Shown here in pieces: positions 56,117-64,000 of a DNA stretch of 64,000 nt; the stretch's first letter is position 1; each line of letters starts with the position of its first letter. The position numbers and the translations under genes were made by a program. The stretch lies in contig NZ_CP063169.1 of NCBI RefSeq assembly GCF_014960965.1, positions 2,451,581-2,515,580 of the forward strand, read 5' to 3'. Source of the DNA: Ruania alkalisoli (GTDB lineage Bacteria; Actinomycetota; Actinomycetes; Actinomycetales; Beutenbergiaceae). The notes under the pieces were generated by a model. It searched no databases, had not been told where the DNA came from, and saw only the letters and a list, made by a program, of their open reading frames with translations.

Positions 56117-56175
56117 ACGAGGGTGACCGCGATGTCATCGATCTCGTGGATCGCGACCGGCACGGTCACCCTCGT
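56117..56175 (-). terminator. Long hairpin downstream of uxuB
   Basis: 13-bp perfect arms ACGAGGGTGACCG / CGGTCACCCTCGT, with GCGAT/ATCGC inside, 16 bases after the uxuB stop. It also shields the LLM promoter from read-through. Confidence 0.6.
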
Positions 56176-56190
56176 CAGGTGCGCACCGGG

Positions 56191-57582
56191 TCAGGCAGTG
56201 ATCGCCTCGGCCTGCTCGACGACGGCGCTCACGAGCTCAGCGTCCTGCCCCAGTCCGGGCTGCAGAGTTTCCAGCACCGCAGGCACGACCTCGCCGACCG
56301 GCCCAGCACTCGCGGCTTCCTGAGCCGGTCCGGCACCTGGATCGTGCACGGGAGCCCCGATACCGCGCAGGTGTAGCACCCAGCCCGCGAGCGTCGTAGC
56401 GCAGCCGACGGGGACCCGGCCGGCGGCACGTTCGGCGTTCAGCGTCGGCAGGGTGCGCACCGGCAGTTTCTGGGAGCCGTCGTGGGCGATCTGGGCGGTG
56501 AGGTGGCGCACGCGTGGGTTCTCGTAGCGTGCGATGAGCGCGTCGCGGTAGGCCTGCACCTCCTCGCCCGGCAGGCCCAGGTTGCGTTCTGCCTCGTCCC
56601 AGTACTGCTCCACCCAGGCCCGGCATTGCTGGTCCGCGATGGCGGCGTCGATGGTCTCGTGGCCCCGGGCACTGCCCACATAGGCGAGCTGGGAGTGGGA
56701 ACCGTTCAGCAACCACAGCTTGCGGCGCTCGTGCGGGGCGACGTCGTCGACGATCTGCGCGCCGGCGTCCTCCCATCGCGGGCGCCCGGCAACGAACGTG
56801 CCGGAGATGACCCACTCGGAGAACGGCTCGGTCGGAACCGGGGAGGCGTCGGTGTAGCCGAGCCGGTCACCCGCCAGGTCCCGGTCGTCGTCGGTGGTGG
56901 CCGGGGTGATCCGGTCCACCATCGAGGTGGCGAAGTCCACGTGCTGCTCGATCCACGGCACGAGCGACTCGTCGATCGCTGCCGCGCCGTCGATCACGAG
57001 CGTGCGGGCGACATCCCCATTGTCGGGCAGGTTGTCGCACGGGAGGATCGTGATCGCCTCCGCGCCGGCGGCGCGGCGAGCCTGCAGCCCGGCCACCAAC
57101 CGCATCGGCGCCGAGGTCACCGGTGCCTTCAGGTCCTCCCGCAGGGCAGCCACATCGGCCGCCACGTCCTCGGCAGCCAGGTCCAGGTTCCCGACGGCGT
57201 CCCTGCGGTACCCGTGTTCGGTCACCGTGAGCGTCACGATCGCCACGGCCGGGTCGCGCAGGTAGCCGAGGTAGGCCTCGTGGTCGGTGGCCGGGTGCAC
57301 GGCCACGATCGAGGAGATGACCTCGACCTCATCGCCGTCGGGACCCTTGGTGATGAGTGTGTAGAGCCCGTCCTGCGGGGCCAGTGCCTCGGCCTGGTCG
57401 GGCCGGCGCCCGGTGAAGGCGGCAATCCCCCACTGGCCGGCGTCAGGCGCGTGGTGGGTGTACCAGGCCTGGTGGGCCCGGTGGAAGTTGCCGACGCCGA
57501 GGTGCACGATCCGCACGGGAGCACTGGCGGCGGGCAGGCCGTCGAGGCCTCGGGCGAGACGACGTGTCGTCGGAACTGTCAT
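56191..57582 (-). CDS. uxuB: Mannitol dehydrogenase family protein, probable fructuronate reductase
   Basis: 463 residues, long-chain polyol dehydrogenase. NAD-binding IVHLGVGNFHRAHQAWY at residues 25-41, CDNLPDNG near 188 and the catalytic lysine segment KLWLLNGSHSQLAY near 288. Coupling with uxaC (ATGA overlap) points to reduction of D-fructuronate to D-mannonate, though family members on mannitol, tagaturonate or arabinitol look similar. No uxuA (mannonate dehydratase) is in the window. Confidence 0.85.
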   Translation of the reverse strand: MTVPTTRRLARGLDGLPAASAPVRIVHLGVGNFHRAHQAWYTHHAPDAGQWGIAAFTGRRPDQAEALAPQDGLYTLITKGPDGDEVEVISSIVAVHPATDHEAYLGYLRDPAVAIVTLTVTEHGYRRDAVGNLDLAAEDVAADVAALREDLKAPVTSAPMRLVAGLQARRAAGAEAITILPCDNLPDNGDVARTLVIDGAAAIDESLVPWIEQHVDFATSMVDRITPATTDDDRDLAGDRLGYTDASPVPTEPFSEWVISGTFVAGRPRWEDAGAQIVDDVAPHERRKLWLLNGSHSQLAYVGSARGHETIDAAIADQQCRAWVEQYWDEAERNLGLPGEEVQAYRDALIARYENPRVRHLTAQIAHDGSQKLPVRTLPTLNAERAAGRVPVGCATTLAGWVLHLRGIGAPVHDPGAGPAQEAASAGPVGEVVPAVLETLQPGLGQDAELVSAVVEQAEAITA

Positions 57583-59024
57583 CGGGACTCCCCTCCGAGC
57601 TTGAACACCGTGCGCGGGTTGGCGACCACGAGATCGTGGATAGCTTCGAGGGCCTCGTCCTCGGGCAGCCGGTGCTCGACCACCAATTCAGAGAGGTACC
57701 CGGCGTCCAGTCGGCGACTCATGTCGTGCCGGGCCGGGATGGAGCAGAACGCCCGGGTGTCGTCGATGAAGCCGGACGTGCGGGAGAACCCGGCGGTCTC
57801 GGTCACGGTGGAGCGGAACCGGCGGATCGCCTCCGGGGCGTCGATGAACCACCACGGCACACCCACGTAGACCGAGGGGTAGAAGCCCGCCAGTGGAGCG
57901 AGTTCTCGGGAGTAGACGGTCTCATCGATGGTGAAGAGCACCAGCGTGAAGTTCGGGTGCGTGCCGTAGGCGTTCAGCAGAGGACGCAGCGCGTCGGTGT
58001 ACTCCACCGCGATCGGGATGTCGCAGCCGACGTCGGGCCCGTACTCCTCCCAGGTGGGGGTGTGGTGGTTGCGGCGCACCCCCGGGTGAATGGTCATCAC
58101 CAGACCGTCCGCGCAGGACATCCTGGCCATCTCGGTGAGCATGTGGCGCCGCAAGGCGGTCGTCTCGTCCTCGGTGGCGGTGCCGGCGCGAGCGGCATCG
58201 AAGATCCGGCTCGCTTCGGCGGTCTCCAGGATCACGGTCACTGCATCGATCACGCCGTGGTCGGCCGAGACAGCCCCACGAGAGACGAAGTAGCGTCGAC
58301 GGTTCTCCAGCGCCGCGATGTAGCCGGCGTAGGTGCCCGTGTCGATCCCCGAGACCTCACCGAGGCGGTCCACGTCGGCCGACCATGTCGGAAGAGCCGG
58401 GTCAAGGTACTTGTCCGGGCGGAAGGTCGGGACGACGCGAGACGCGAAGGTCGTATCGGCGGCGAGCGTGGCGTGCTCGTCGAGGGTGTCGCACGGGTCG
58501 TCCGTGGTGGCGAGAACCTCGATCCCGAAAGCGTCCATGAGGGCGCGCGGCCGGAAGTCCGGTTCGGACAGCTTCGCGCTGATCTGGTCGTAGATGGCGT
58601 CCGCGGTCTCAGCGCTGGGCCGCACAGTCACTCCGAAGATCCCGGCCAGCTCCTCCTCGAGCCAGTACCGCACCGGGGTACCGCGGTAGGCGGACCAGTG
58701 CGTGCACAGTGCACCGAAGGCCGAGCGAGCGGCAGCGTCATCGAAGCCGTCGCCCGGCTCACGGCCCACACCCAGGTCGCTGAGAGGGACCCCGTGGGCG
58801 TGCAGCATCCGGGTGATGTAGTGGTCCGGGCTGATCAGCAGTGAGGTGGGGTCCCGGAACGGCGTGTCCTCGCTGATCCAGCTCGGCGGCACATGCCCGT
58901 GCGGGGAGATGATCGGCAGCTCCCGCACCGACTCGTACAAGCGCCGGGATATCTCCCGGCGGCTGGGGTCGGCGGGTAGCAGGCGGTCTGGGTGCAGCTC
59001 AAGTGGTGGCGTTGTGGTGGACAC
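57579..59024 (-). CDS. uxaC: Glucuronate isomerase
   Basis: 481 residues. LHPDRLLPADPSRREISRRLYESVRELPIISPHGHVPP is the conserved metal-binding start; HPGVRRNHH, the VLFTIDETVYSRELAPLAGFYPSVYVGVPWWFID run and RTSGFIDDTRAF follow. Converts D-glucuronate to D-fructuronate (or galacturonate to tagaturonate). The GTG at 59024 is the best start; earlier in-frame codons encode nothing family-like. LacI-type palindromes lie just upstream at 59035-59068. Confidence 0.93.
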   Translation of the reverse strand: MSTTTPPLELHPDRLLPADPSRREISRRLYESVRELPIISPHGHVPPSWISEDTPFRDPTSLLISPDHYITRMLHAHGVPLSDLGVGREPGDGFDDAAARSAFGALCTHWSAYRGTPVRYWLEEELAGIFGVTVRPSAETADAIYDQISAKLSEPDFRPRALMDAFGIEVLATTDDPCDTLDEHATLAADTTFASRVVPTFRPDKYLDPALPTWSADVDRLGEVSGIDTGTYAGYIAALENRRRYFVSRGAVSADHGVIDAVTVILETAEASRIFDAARAGTATEDETTALRRHMLTEMARMSCADGLVMTIHPGVRRNHHTPTWEEYGPDVGCDIPIAVEYTDALRPLLNAYGTHPNFTLVLFTIDETVYSRELAPLAGFYPSVYVGVPWWFIDAPEAIRRFRSTVTETAGFSRTSGFIDDTRAFCSIPARHDMSRRLDAGYLSELVVEHRLPEDEALEAIHDLVVANPRTVFKLGGESR

Positions 59025-59056
59025 GCCGCTACGAAACCGGTTCCCGGCGGTGTACA

Positions 59057-59068
59057 GCAACCCGTTGC
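59057..59068. promoter_or_regulatory. Candidate LacI-family operator before uxaC
   Basis: GCAAC-CC-GTTGC, a perfect 12-base inverted repeat. It differs at two central positions from GCAACCGCTTGC at 61561-61572 beside the lacI-type gene. A second palindrome, AACCGGTT, lies at 59035-59042, even nearer the uxaC start. Confidence 0.5.
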
Positions 59069-59092
59069 CACGAGTTGCCCGGCGGCGACGAC

Positions 59093-59098
59093 TATCGT
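59093..59098 (+). promoter_or_regulatory. -10 element of the AraC-family gene
   Basis: TATCGT, 6 bases before the ATG at 59105; a leaderless start is likely, although CGGAG in the spacer could act as a Shine-Dalgarno. Confidence 0.4.
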
Positions 59099-59104
59099 CG
59101 GAGC

Positions 59105-59932
59105 ATGGGTGAGCGGGACTCAGCGGCCGGCGCGGCGCACTCGCTCGGCGTCGCGCGAACCGCGTGGTTCGACCTGGATCTTCCCCCTGATGCAGTGCAT
59201 TTCGGCGTACCCAGCCTCACTGCCACGATTGTCCTCGCCTTCGATCGACCGACGGATGTCGGGTGGGCTGACGAGGCCAGTCACGCCGGATACCGCGTTC
59301 TGGTGGCTGGGCTGCACACACGCCCATCGCTCGTGCGGACCCACGGCCGCCAGCACGGGATGCAACTGGCTCTCTCGCCGTGGGGGGTCAGAACGCTGCT
59401 CGGTGTGCCTCTGTCCGCGATCACCCGGCACATCCTCGAGCTCGGCGATCTTCCCACCGCCCCTTTGCACCGCCTCCTCACTCCCGTGCTGGACGCGCCC
59501 GAGCAGGCGCGTCCCGCCATGCTGCGCCGTGAACTGGTGGGGCTCGCGGGCAGCCTCGACCACACCCGAGCACACCGCCCTCGCCCGGAGGTGGTCGAGG
59601 CGTGGCGGCTGATCCGGACGAGTCGCGGCAACGAGTCCATCGACGCGATCGCCCGGGCCGTCGGCTGGTCACGGCGCCACCTGACCACGCAGTTCGCCGG
59701 CGAGTTCGGCCTGCGCCCGAAGGAAGCAGCCCGGATCGCCCGGTTCGAGACCGCCCGTGCACTCGCTCGCGAGGGCCTGGACCTCGCCACCGTCGCTGCC
59801 ACCGCCGGATACGCCGACCAATCTCACCTCACACGCGACTGGACGGCCATCACCGGCCGGCCCCCGGCGCGCTCGCTGCGCACCGAGTTCCCGAATGTTC
59901 AAGACCTCACCGGCGCCGGGGGCGCAGAGTGA
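59105..59932 (+). CDS. AraC-family transcriptional regulator
   Basis: 275 residues. The N-terminal 150 residues form a sensing domain I do not recognise. The C-terminal double helix-turn-helix is clear: SIDAIARAVGWSRRHLTTQFAGEFGLRPKEAARIARFETARALA, then DLATVAATAGYADQSHLTRDWTAITGRPPARSLR. It is divergent from uxaC and overlaps the VOC gene downstream. Whether it controls uxaC or the VOC protein is open. Confidence 0.9.
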   Translation: MGERDSAAGAAHSLGVARTAWFDLDLPPDAVHFGVPSLTATIVLAFDRPTDVGWADEASHAGYRVLVAGLHTRPSLVRTHGRQHGMQLALSPWGVRTLLGVPLSAITRHILELGDLPTAPLHRLLTPVLDAPEQARPAMLRRELVGLAGSLDHTRAHRPRPEVVEAWRLIRTSRGNESIDAIARAVGWSRRHLTTQFAGEFGLRPKEAARIARFETARALAREGLDLATVAATAGYADQSHLTRDWTAITGRPPARSLRTEFPNVQDLTGAGGAE

Positions 59933-60333
59933 CAGCCATGTACACGCTTCACGCTTGCTTTCGTGCCCGAGATGCCCACGCCCTGATCGCCTTCCTCGAG
60001 GCGATCGGATTCGAACGCGCCCTCGTCGTCGACGGGCCGGACCAGACGGTCGAACATGCTGAGCTCACCTGGCGGGGAGCCGGCGGCGTCATGCTCGGCA
60101 GCATCCGCGGGGATGGCAGCGTCCTCGACGAGACTGCCGGACACGCGGCCGCCTACCTGGTTACTGAACACGACCATGACGTCGATGGCTGGTTCACACG
60201 TGCCGTGGCCGCCGGCGGACGGCCCGAGCAGGAGCCGGCCGACCAGGACTTCGGCGGCCGCAGCGCCTCTGTGCTCGACCCCGAAGGGAACTTCTGGAGC
60301 TGCGGGTCCTACGCAGGCGAAAGACCTCACTGA
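59929..60333 (+). CDS. VOC (glyoxalase-fold) family protein
   Basis: 134 residues, small beta-alpha-beta protein: MYTLHACFRARDAHALIAFLEAIGFERALVV and, at the end, SVLDPEGNFWSCG, typical of glyoxalase/bleomycin-resistance-like domains. The GTG at 59929 overlaps the AraC stop (GTGA) and has GGGGG 6 bases upstream; the ATG at 59938 is the alternative. Substrate unknown. Pairing with an AraC regulator is common for such genes. Confidence 0.85.
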   Translation: MTAMYTLHACFRARDAHALIAFLEAIGFERALVVDGPDQTVEHAELTWRGAGGVMLGSIRGDGSVLDETAGHAAAYLVTEHDHDVDGWFTRAVAAGGRPEQEPADQDFGGRSASVLDPEGNFWSCGSYAGERPH

Positions 60334-60471
60334 AGCAAGAGCGCCACGTAGACCGCCGGCCCGCGCACCACTCGCGGTGAGCCGTGCTCGTCGACGGCAG
60401 CCGGCTCCCCCGCCGGTGGTGAGCCGGTGGTGGGGATGCGACGGCGAGCCCGGATGGAGCAGGCAGCGCGC

Positions 60472-60510
60472 GCGGCGCGGTGAGGTGCGGCGCGGTGAGG
60501 TGCGGCGCGG
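60472..60510. repeat. 15-base tandem repeat
   Basis: Two and a half copies of GCGGCGCGGTGAGGT in the gap after the VOC gene and just past the end of the LacI-type gene. The rest of the 187-base gap contains no feature I can name. Confidence 0.6.
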
Positions 60511-60520
60511 GGACCGGGAG

Positions 60521-61528
60521 TCAGCCGCGCACCGGACCCGTCGATGCGCGCGCGATCAGCCGCGTGGGCAGCCGGATGGGATCGGTCGCCCGGGACCGGG
60601 CACCCGCGGCGAGTGCGATCGCGTTCGACGCCCCGGTCTCCCCCAGTGCCCGCAGCGGCGCCGCCACGGTCGTCAGCGCCGGAGTCACCAGCTCCCCGAC
60701 CGGAGTGTTGTCGAACCCGACGACGCTGACATCCTCCGGTACCCGCACCCCGGACGCAGCGAGCCGCCGGACGATACCGATCGCGACCATGTCGTTGTAG
60801 GCGACCACAGCGCTGGTGCGATGGTCGTCCCAGTCCACGACCGCCGTCTGACCACCTGCGACCGTCGGTGCGACGGGCCCGACCCGGCGTAACCGGATTC
60901 CCAGGTGCTCGGTCGCCAACCGCAGCCCGCGCCAGCGCATCCCGTCCGCCCACGATGCCTCCGGGCCGGCCACATAGGTGATCTGCCGGTGACCGAGCTC
61001 GGCGAGGTGCTCGGTGATCCGCCGCATCGCCGGTTCGAAGTCCACGAGCACCGACGGGACCCCCGGCACCTCCCGGTTGAGTACCACGAGCGGTTCAACC
61101 TTGGCGATCTGCCGGATGGCGGCATCGGACATCCTCGAGCTCGTCAGCACGATCGCGTCGACCGATCCCTGCGCGCGATCGACCATCGCACGTTCCTTCT
61201 CGGCCGACTCCTCCGTCTCAGCCAGCAGCATGGTGTAGCCGTCACGTTCGCACGCCCGGCCCGCGCCCCGCACCACCTCCGCGAACACCGGGTTGGTCAC
61301 ATCGGCCAGTACCAGCGCGAGCATGCCCGTACGGGTCGTGGTGAGCGCCCGAGCCTGGGGATTGGCGCGGTACCCCAGCTCCGCCGCGACCGCCCGGATG
61401 CGTTCTGCGGTCTCGGCCCGCACCCGCCCCGGACGGGAGAACGCTCGGGAGACCGTCGAGGGCGCCACCCCGGCTGCGGCAGCGACGTCGTAGATGGTCG
61501 TCTGCCGTCGCTCGCCCTCGCTCACCAC
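60521..61528 (-). CDS. LacI-family transcriptional regulator
   Basis: 335 residues. Helix-turn-helix and hinge: TIYDVAAAAGVAPSTVSRAFSRPGRVRAETAERIRAVAAELGYRANPQARALTT. The periplasmic-binding-like sensor domain shows VLADVTNPVFAEVVRGAG and VVGFDNTPVGELVTPALTTV. TACGGT lies 6 bases before the GTG at 61528, so it is probably translated from a leaderless message. It is divergent from the TIM-barrel isomerase gene, and a LacI-type palindrome lies between them. Probable repressor of the sugar-acid genes around it. Confidence 0.92.
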   Translation of the reverse strand: MVSEGERRQTTIYDVAAAAGVAPSTVSRAFSRPGRVRAETAERIRAVAAELGYRANPQARALTTTRTGMLALVLADVTNPVFAEVVRGAGRACERDGYTMLLAETEESAEKERAMVDRAQGSVDAIVLTSSRMSDAAIRQIAKVEPLVVLNREVPGVPSVLVDFEPAMRRITEHLAELGHRQITYVAGPEASWADGMRWRGLRLATEHLGIRLRRVGPVAPTVAGGQTAVVDWDDHRTSAVVAYNDMVAIGIVRRLAASGVRVPEDVSVVGFDNTPVGELVTPALTTVAAPLRALGETGASNAIALAAGARSRATDPIRLPTRLIARASTGPVRG

Positions 61529-61534
61529 CGGCCC

Positions 61535-61540
61535 ACCGTA
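61535..61540 (-). promoter_or_regulatory. -10 element of the LacI-type gene
   Basis: TACGGT on the minus strand, 6 bases before the GTG at 61528. Confidence 0.45.
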
Positions 61541-61559
61541 GGCGGCGGCAACAACAAGT

Positions 61560-61581
61560 GGCAACCGCTTGCCGCTACCGT
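61560..61581 (+). promoter_or_regulatory. LacI-type operator and promoter of the isomerase operon
   Basis: GGCAA-CCGC-TTGCC (61560-61573) has 5-base perfect arms around a central CG, the usual LacI-family form. TACCGT at 61576-61581 is a -10 for the rightward gene, so bound repressor would cover the promoter spacer. Confidence 0.6.
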
Positions 61582-61605
61582 CTCACCCCCAGTTGCCTGG
61601 ATGGC

Positions 61606-62430
61606 ATGTGGACACTCTCCGGATTCGTCGACGAGATCGATCCCGACTTCGACACCCAGGTGGAGGTCGCCACCGCGCTCGGGCTTACGCACATCGAGTT
61701 CCGCAGCGCCTGGGGCACCAACGTCCTGGCCCTGAGCGACACCCAGCTGGCGCGGGTGGCCGACACGTTGGCCGACGCCGGCCTGAAGGTCTCCGCCATC
61801 GGCTCCCCGATCGGCAAGATCGGCATCGGCGACGACTTCGGCCCGCACCTGGACGCCATGAAGCACGCCGCCGACGTCGCCCACCGCCTCAAGGCGCCCT
61901 ACATCCGTCTGTTCTCCTTCTTCCTCAACGGTGCCGAGCCGGCAAAGGTTCGTACTGAGGTGCTGCGCCGCATGGATGCGCTCGCCGCCGTCGGTGCCGC
62001 CGAGGGTCTGGTGCTGTTGCACGAGAACGAGAAGGAGATCTACGGCGACATCCCCTCCCGCTGTCACGACATCGTCACGACCGTCGACAACGACCACCTG
62101 CGTCTGGCCTGGGATGCGGCGAACTTCGTCCAGTGCGGCGTGCGCCCGTTCACCGACGGCTATGCGTTGCTGCGCCCGCACACCGCCTACGTCCAGATCA
62201 AGGACGCGCTGCTCGCCGACGGCACGGTCGTCCCCGCCGGTCAGGGAGACGGTGAGGTGGCCGAGACCATGCGCGCCCTGGCGGCCGATGGCTTCGACGG
62301 CTTCTTCTCCCTCGAACCGCACCTGAGCGCAGTGGGAACGTTCGGCGGTTTCTCCGGGCCGGAGCTGTTCACCGAGGCGCACCGCGCGTTCAGGTCCTTG
62401 TTGGACGCCGAGGGCATCGCCTACGCGTGA
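61606..62430 (+). CDS. Sugar phosphate isomerase/epimerase (xylose isomerase-like TIM barrel)
   Basis: 274 residues. TLSGFVDEIDPDFDTQVEVATALGLTHIEFR opens the barrel; metal-ligand candidates are HENE near residue 138, DAANF near 170 and HLSAVGTFGG near the end. Such enzymes interconvert ketoses, inososes or sugar acids; the substrate cannot be read. The ATG at 61606 begins at the conserved sequence. It overlaps the Gfo/Idh gene by four bases (GTGA), a common pair in sugar and inositol catabolism. Confidence 0.88.
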   Translation: MWTLSGFVDEIDPDFDTQVEVATALGLTHIEFRSAWGTNVLALSDTQLARVADTLADAGLKVSAIGSPIGKIGIGDDFGPHLDAMKHAADVAHRLKAPYIRLFSFFLNGAEPAKVRTEVLRRMDALAAVGAAEGLVLLHENEKEIYGDIPSRCHDIVTTVDNDHLRLAWDAANFVQCGVRPFTDGYALLRPHTAYVQIKDALLADGTVVPAGQGDGEVAETMRALAADGFDGFFSLEPHLSAVGTFGGFSGPELFTEAHRAFRSLLDAEGIAYA

Positions 62431-63497
62431 GCACACGAGCACACCCGACAATGGGCACCGTGACGCCTTCCGGTACTCCTCAGCCCACGGCCGCCATCGT
62501 CGGCTGCGGCGACATCTCCTCCCTGCACGCCGAGGCCCTGACCGCCCTGCAGATCCCCGTGGTCGGGGTGTGTGACGTCTCCCCCGACCGGGCGCAGGCG
62601 CTCGCGCAACGTCTGGGCACCCGGGCATACACCTCAGCGCAGGACCTGCTCGCACAAGCCTGCCCGAGTGTGGTGCACGTCTGCACCCCGCACGCCGAGC
62701 ATGTGCCTGTGGCCCTGGAGGCCCTCGACGGCGGAGCGCACCTGTTGCTGGAGAAGCCCGTTGCCGAGTCGGTCCCCCAGGCGCAACGCCTGGTCGAGGC
62801 CGCCGATGCGGCCCAGCGCCGTGGCGTGCGCTCGGGCGTGGTGTACCAGAACCGGTACAACCCGCCGAACCGGCGCCTGTACGAACTGATCTCCTCCGGA
62901 GCGCTCGGCGCAGTGCACGGGGCGAGAGCCGCCGTCAGCTGGCATCGCACACCCGAGTACTACGCAGCCAGGCCATGGCGGGGAATCTGGTCCCAGGCCG
63001 GCGGCGGGGTGCTGATGAACCAGGCGATCCACACTCTGGACCTGTTGCTGTGGCTGCTCGGCCCAGCCACGTCTGTCACCGGCCACGCAGCCACGCACCT
63101 GCTGGGTGAGGCGATCGAGGTGGAGGACACCGCCGAGATGCTGCTCACCCACGCCGGTGGCGTGCGGTCGGTCCTTCACGCCACGAATGCCTACCCGCTG
63201 AACGCCCCGGTCACGCTGGAGGTACATGCCGAGTTGGGCTCCGCCGTCATGGCCGGAGATCTGACCGTGCAGTGGAACGACGGACGCAGCGAGAGCGTCT
63301 CGGCCCAGGGCGCCGGTACTGGACGCAGCTACTGGGGAGACTCCCACCGGCTGCTCATCGAGGACTTCTACGCCCGGCTGGGCGATCCTGACCCGTTCTG
63401 GATCGGGATCGAGGACGGCGCCGCGACCGTGGCCGCCATCGCGCAGGTGTACGACGCGTCCCCTGATCTGCGGGGCCGGGGAACGATCTCAGGGTGA
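62427..63497 (+). CDS. Gfo/Idh/MocA family oxidoreductase
   Basis: 356 residues. N-terminal Rossmann fold AAIVGCGDISSLHAEAL, with the signature LLLEKPVAESVPQAQRLV near residue 110 and the C-terminal dimer domain containing WHRTPEYYAARPWRGIWSQAGGGVLMNQAIHTLDLLLWLLG. NAD(P)-dependent dehydrogenase of a sugar or cyclitol, unknown which. The GTG at 62427 is favoured by overlap with the upstream stop; an ATG at 62451 would remove eight residues. Confidence 0.9.
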   Translation: MSTRAHPTMGTVTPSGTPQPTAAIVGCGDISSLHAEALTALQIPVVGVCDVSPDRAQALAQRLGTRAYTSAQDLLAQACPSVVHVCTPHAEHVPVALEALDGGAHLLLEKPVAESVPQAQRLVEAADAAQRRGVRSGVVYQNRYNPPNRRLYELISSGALGAVHGARAAVSWHRTPEYYAARPWRGIWSQAGGGVLMNQAIHTLDLLLWLLGPATSVTGHAATHLLGEAIEVEDTAEMLLTHAGGVRSVLHATNAYPLNAPVTLEVHAELGSAVMAGDLTVQWNDGRSESVSAQGAGTGRSYWGDSHRLLIEDFYARLGDPDPFWIGIEDGAATVAAIAQVYDASPDLRGRGTISG

Positions 63498-63573
63498 GAC
63501 GGGCCAGCACCCTCGCCGGCGACCTGGCACGATCGGCACCGAGCCCGCAACCATCGACAAAGGATCGCAACAG

Positions 63574-64000
63574 ATGACCTCTTCCGCTCACGTCGGCGTC
63601 GTCGGCCTGGCCGTCATGGGACGCAACCTCGCCCGGAACTTCGCCAACAACGGCTACACGGTGGCGGTGTACAACCGCACCCAGGCACGTACTGACGACA
63701 TGATCGCCGCGCATGGCAGCGAGGGCGCCTTCGTGCCTGCGACCTCCGTGGAGGAGTTCGTCGCCAGCCTGGAGCGGCCTCGCCGGATCGTCATCATGGT
63801 GCAGGCCGGTGCCGGCACCGACGCCACCATCGAGTCACTGCTCCCCCACTTGGAGGAGGGCGACATCGTGGTTGACGGCGGCAACGCGCACTACGAGGAC
63901 ACCCGCCGCCGGGAGGAGGCGCTGCGCGAGAAGGGGCTGCACTTCTTCGGCGTCGGGATCTCCGGTGGTGAGGAGGGTGCCCTGAACGGGCCCTCGATCA
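63574..64000 (+). CDS. gnd: 6-phosphogluconate dehydrogenase, decarboxylating (3' end outside the window)
   Basis: 142 residues visible. HVGVVGLAVMGRNLARNFANNGYTVAVYNRT is the NADP-binding Rossmann start; IVIMVQAGAGTDATI, DGGNAHYEDT and GVGISGGEEGALNGPS are the family's conserved substrate-site motifs. Oxidises 6-phosphogluconate to ribulose 5-phosphate with release of CO2. AAAGGA lies 9 bases before the ATG at 63574. The location after sugar-acid genes fits central use of gluconate-type products, but it is separated from them by 76 bases and may be independent. Confidence 0.95.
   Translation, partial: MTSSAHVGVVGLAVMGRNLARNFANNGYTVAVYNRTQARTDDMIAAHGSEGAFVPATSVEEFVASLERPRRIVIMVQAGAGTDATIESLLPHLEEGDIVVDGGNAHYEDTRRREEALREKGLHFFGVGISGGEEGALNGPSI

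Overview
The window is about 64 kb of GC-rich DNA that reads as the chromosome of an actinobacterium. The core gene order (leuS, comEA, comEC, holA, rpsT, lepA, hemW, hrcA, dnaJ, rsmE, phoH-like, ybeY, era, leuA, recO, uppS) is the one usual in this phylum. Overlapping ATGA/GTGA stop-start junctions are frequent, as are TANNNT boxes placed 6-8 bases before a start codon (leaderless transcripts). A CIRCE site and an actinobacterial-type LexA box are also present. My best guess is the order Micrococcales; the family cannot be fixed from sequence alone. I see no tRNA or rRNA gene, CRISPR array, insertion sequence or prophage, and no gene-free stretch longer than 300 bases.

Layout. 1-5000: uppS (cut by the window edge) and recO, a DUF222/HNH nuclease under a LexA box, and leuA behind a leucine leader peptide. 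5021-23487: a 10-gene leftward cluster of PP2C phosphatase, FHA protein, Ser/Thr kinase, FHA-HTH protein, a 2042-residue surface protein of cadherin-like and FN3 repeats, MoxR ATPase, DUF58, a transglutaminase-fold membrane protein that lacks its catalytic residues, a LarA-like protein and a membrane FHA protein. 23605-30692: a membrane-anchored hydrolase, era, ybeY, the PhoH-like gene, rsmE, dnaJ and hrcA with CIRCE. 30765-34858: a DUF3097 gene and four Pro/Gly-rich membrane proteins forming two paralogous pairs. 35052-38947: hemW, lepA and a membrane protein. 38982-42390: an ATP-grasp, alpha-E and transglutaminase cassette. 42481-50256: a PemK-like protein, rpsT, a glycosyltransferase, holA, comEC, comEA and a HerA-like ATPase. 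50367-53648: leuS behind a leucine leader peptide and terminator, then dps. 53726-56062: an FMN reductase, MarR and LLM flavin oxidoreductase unit with a palindromic operator. 56191-64000: glucuronate catabolism (uxaC, uxuB), AraC, VOC, LacI, a TIM-barrel isomerase, a Gfo/Idh/MocA oxidoreductase and the start of gnd.

Two signals stand out. First, leuA (leucine synthesis) and leuS (tRNA-Leu charging) each sit behind a short, apparently leaderless peptide ORF with three consecutive Leu codons. The leuS leader is followed by a clear intrinsic terminator. The leuA leader can instead pair its Leu-codon region with the leuA Shine-Dalgarno. Second, the cluster at 5-23.5 kb joins a complete phospho-signalling set (kinase, phosphatase, FHA readers) to a MoxR/DUF58/pseudo-transglutaminase envelope module and a giant surface protein, so it looks like a phosphorylation-controlled cell-surface assembly system.
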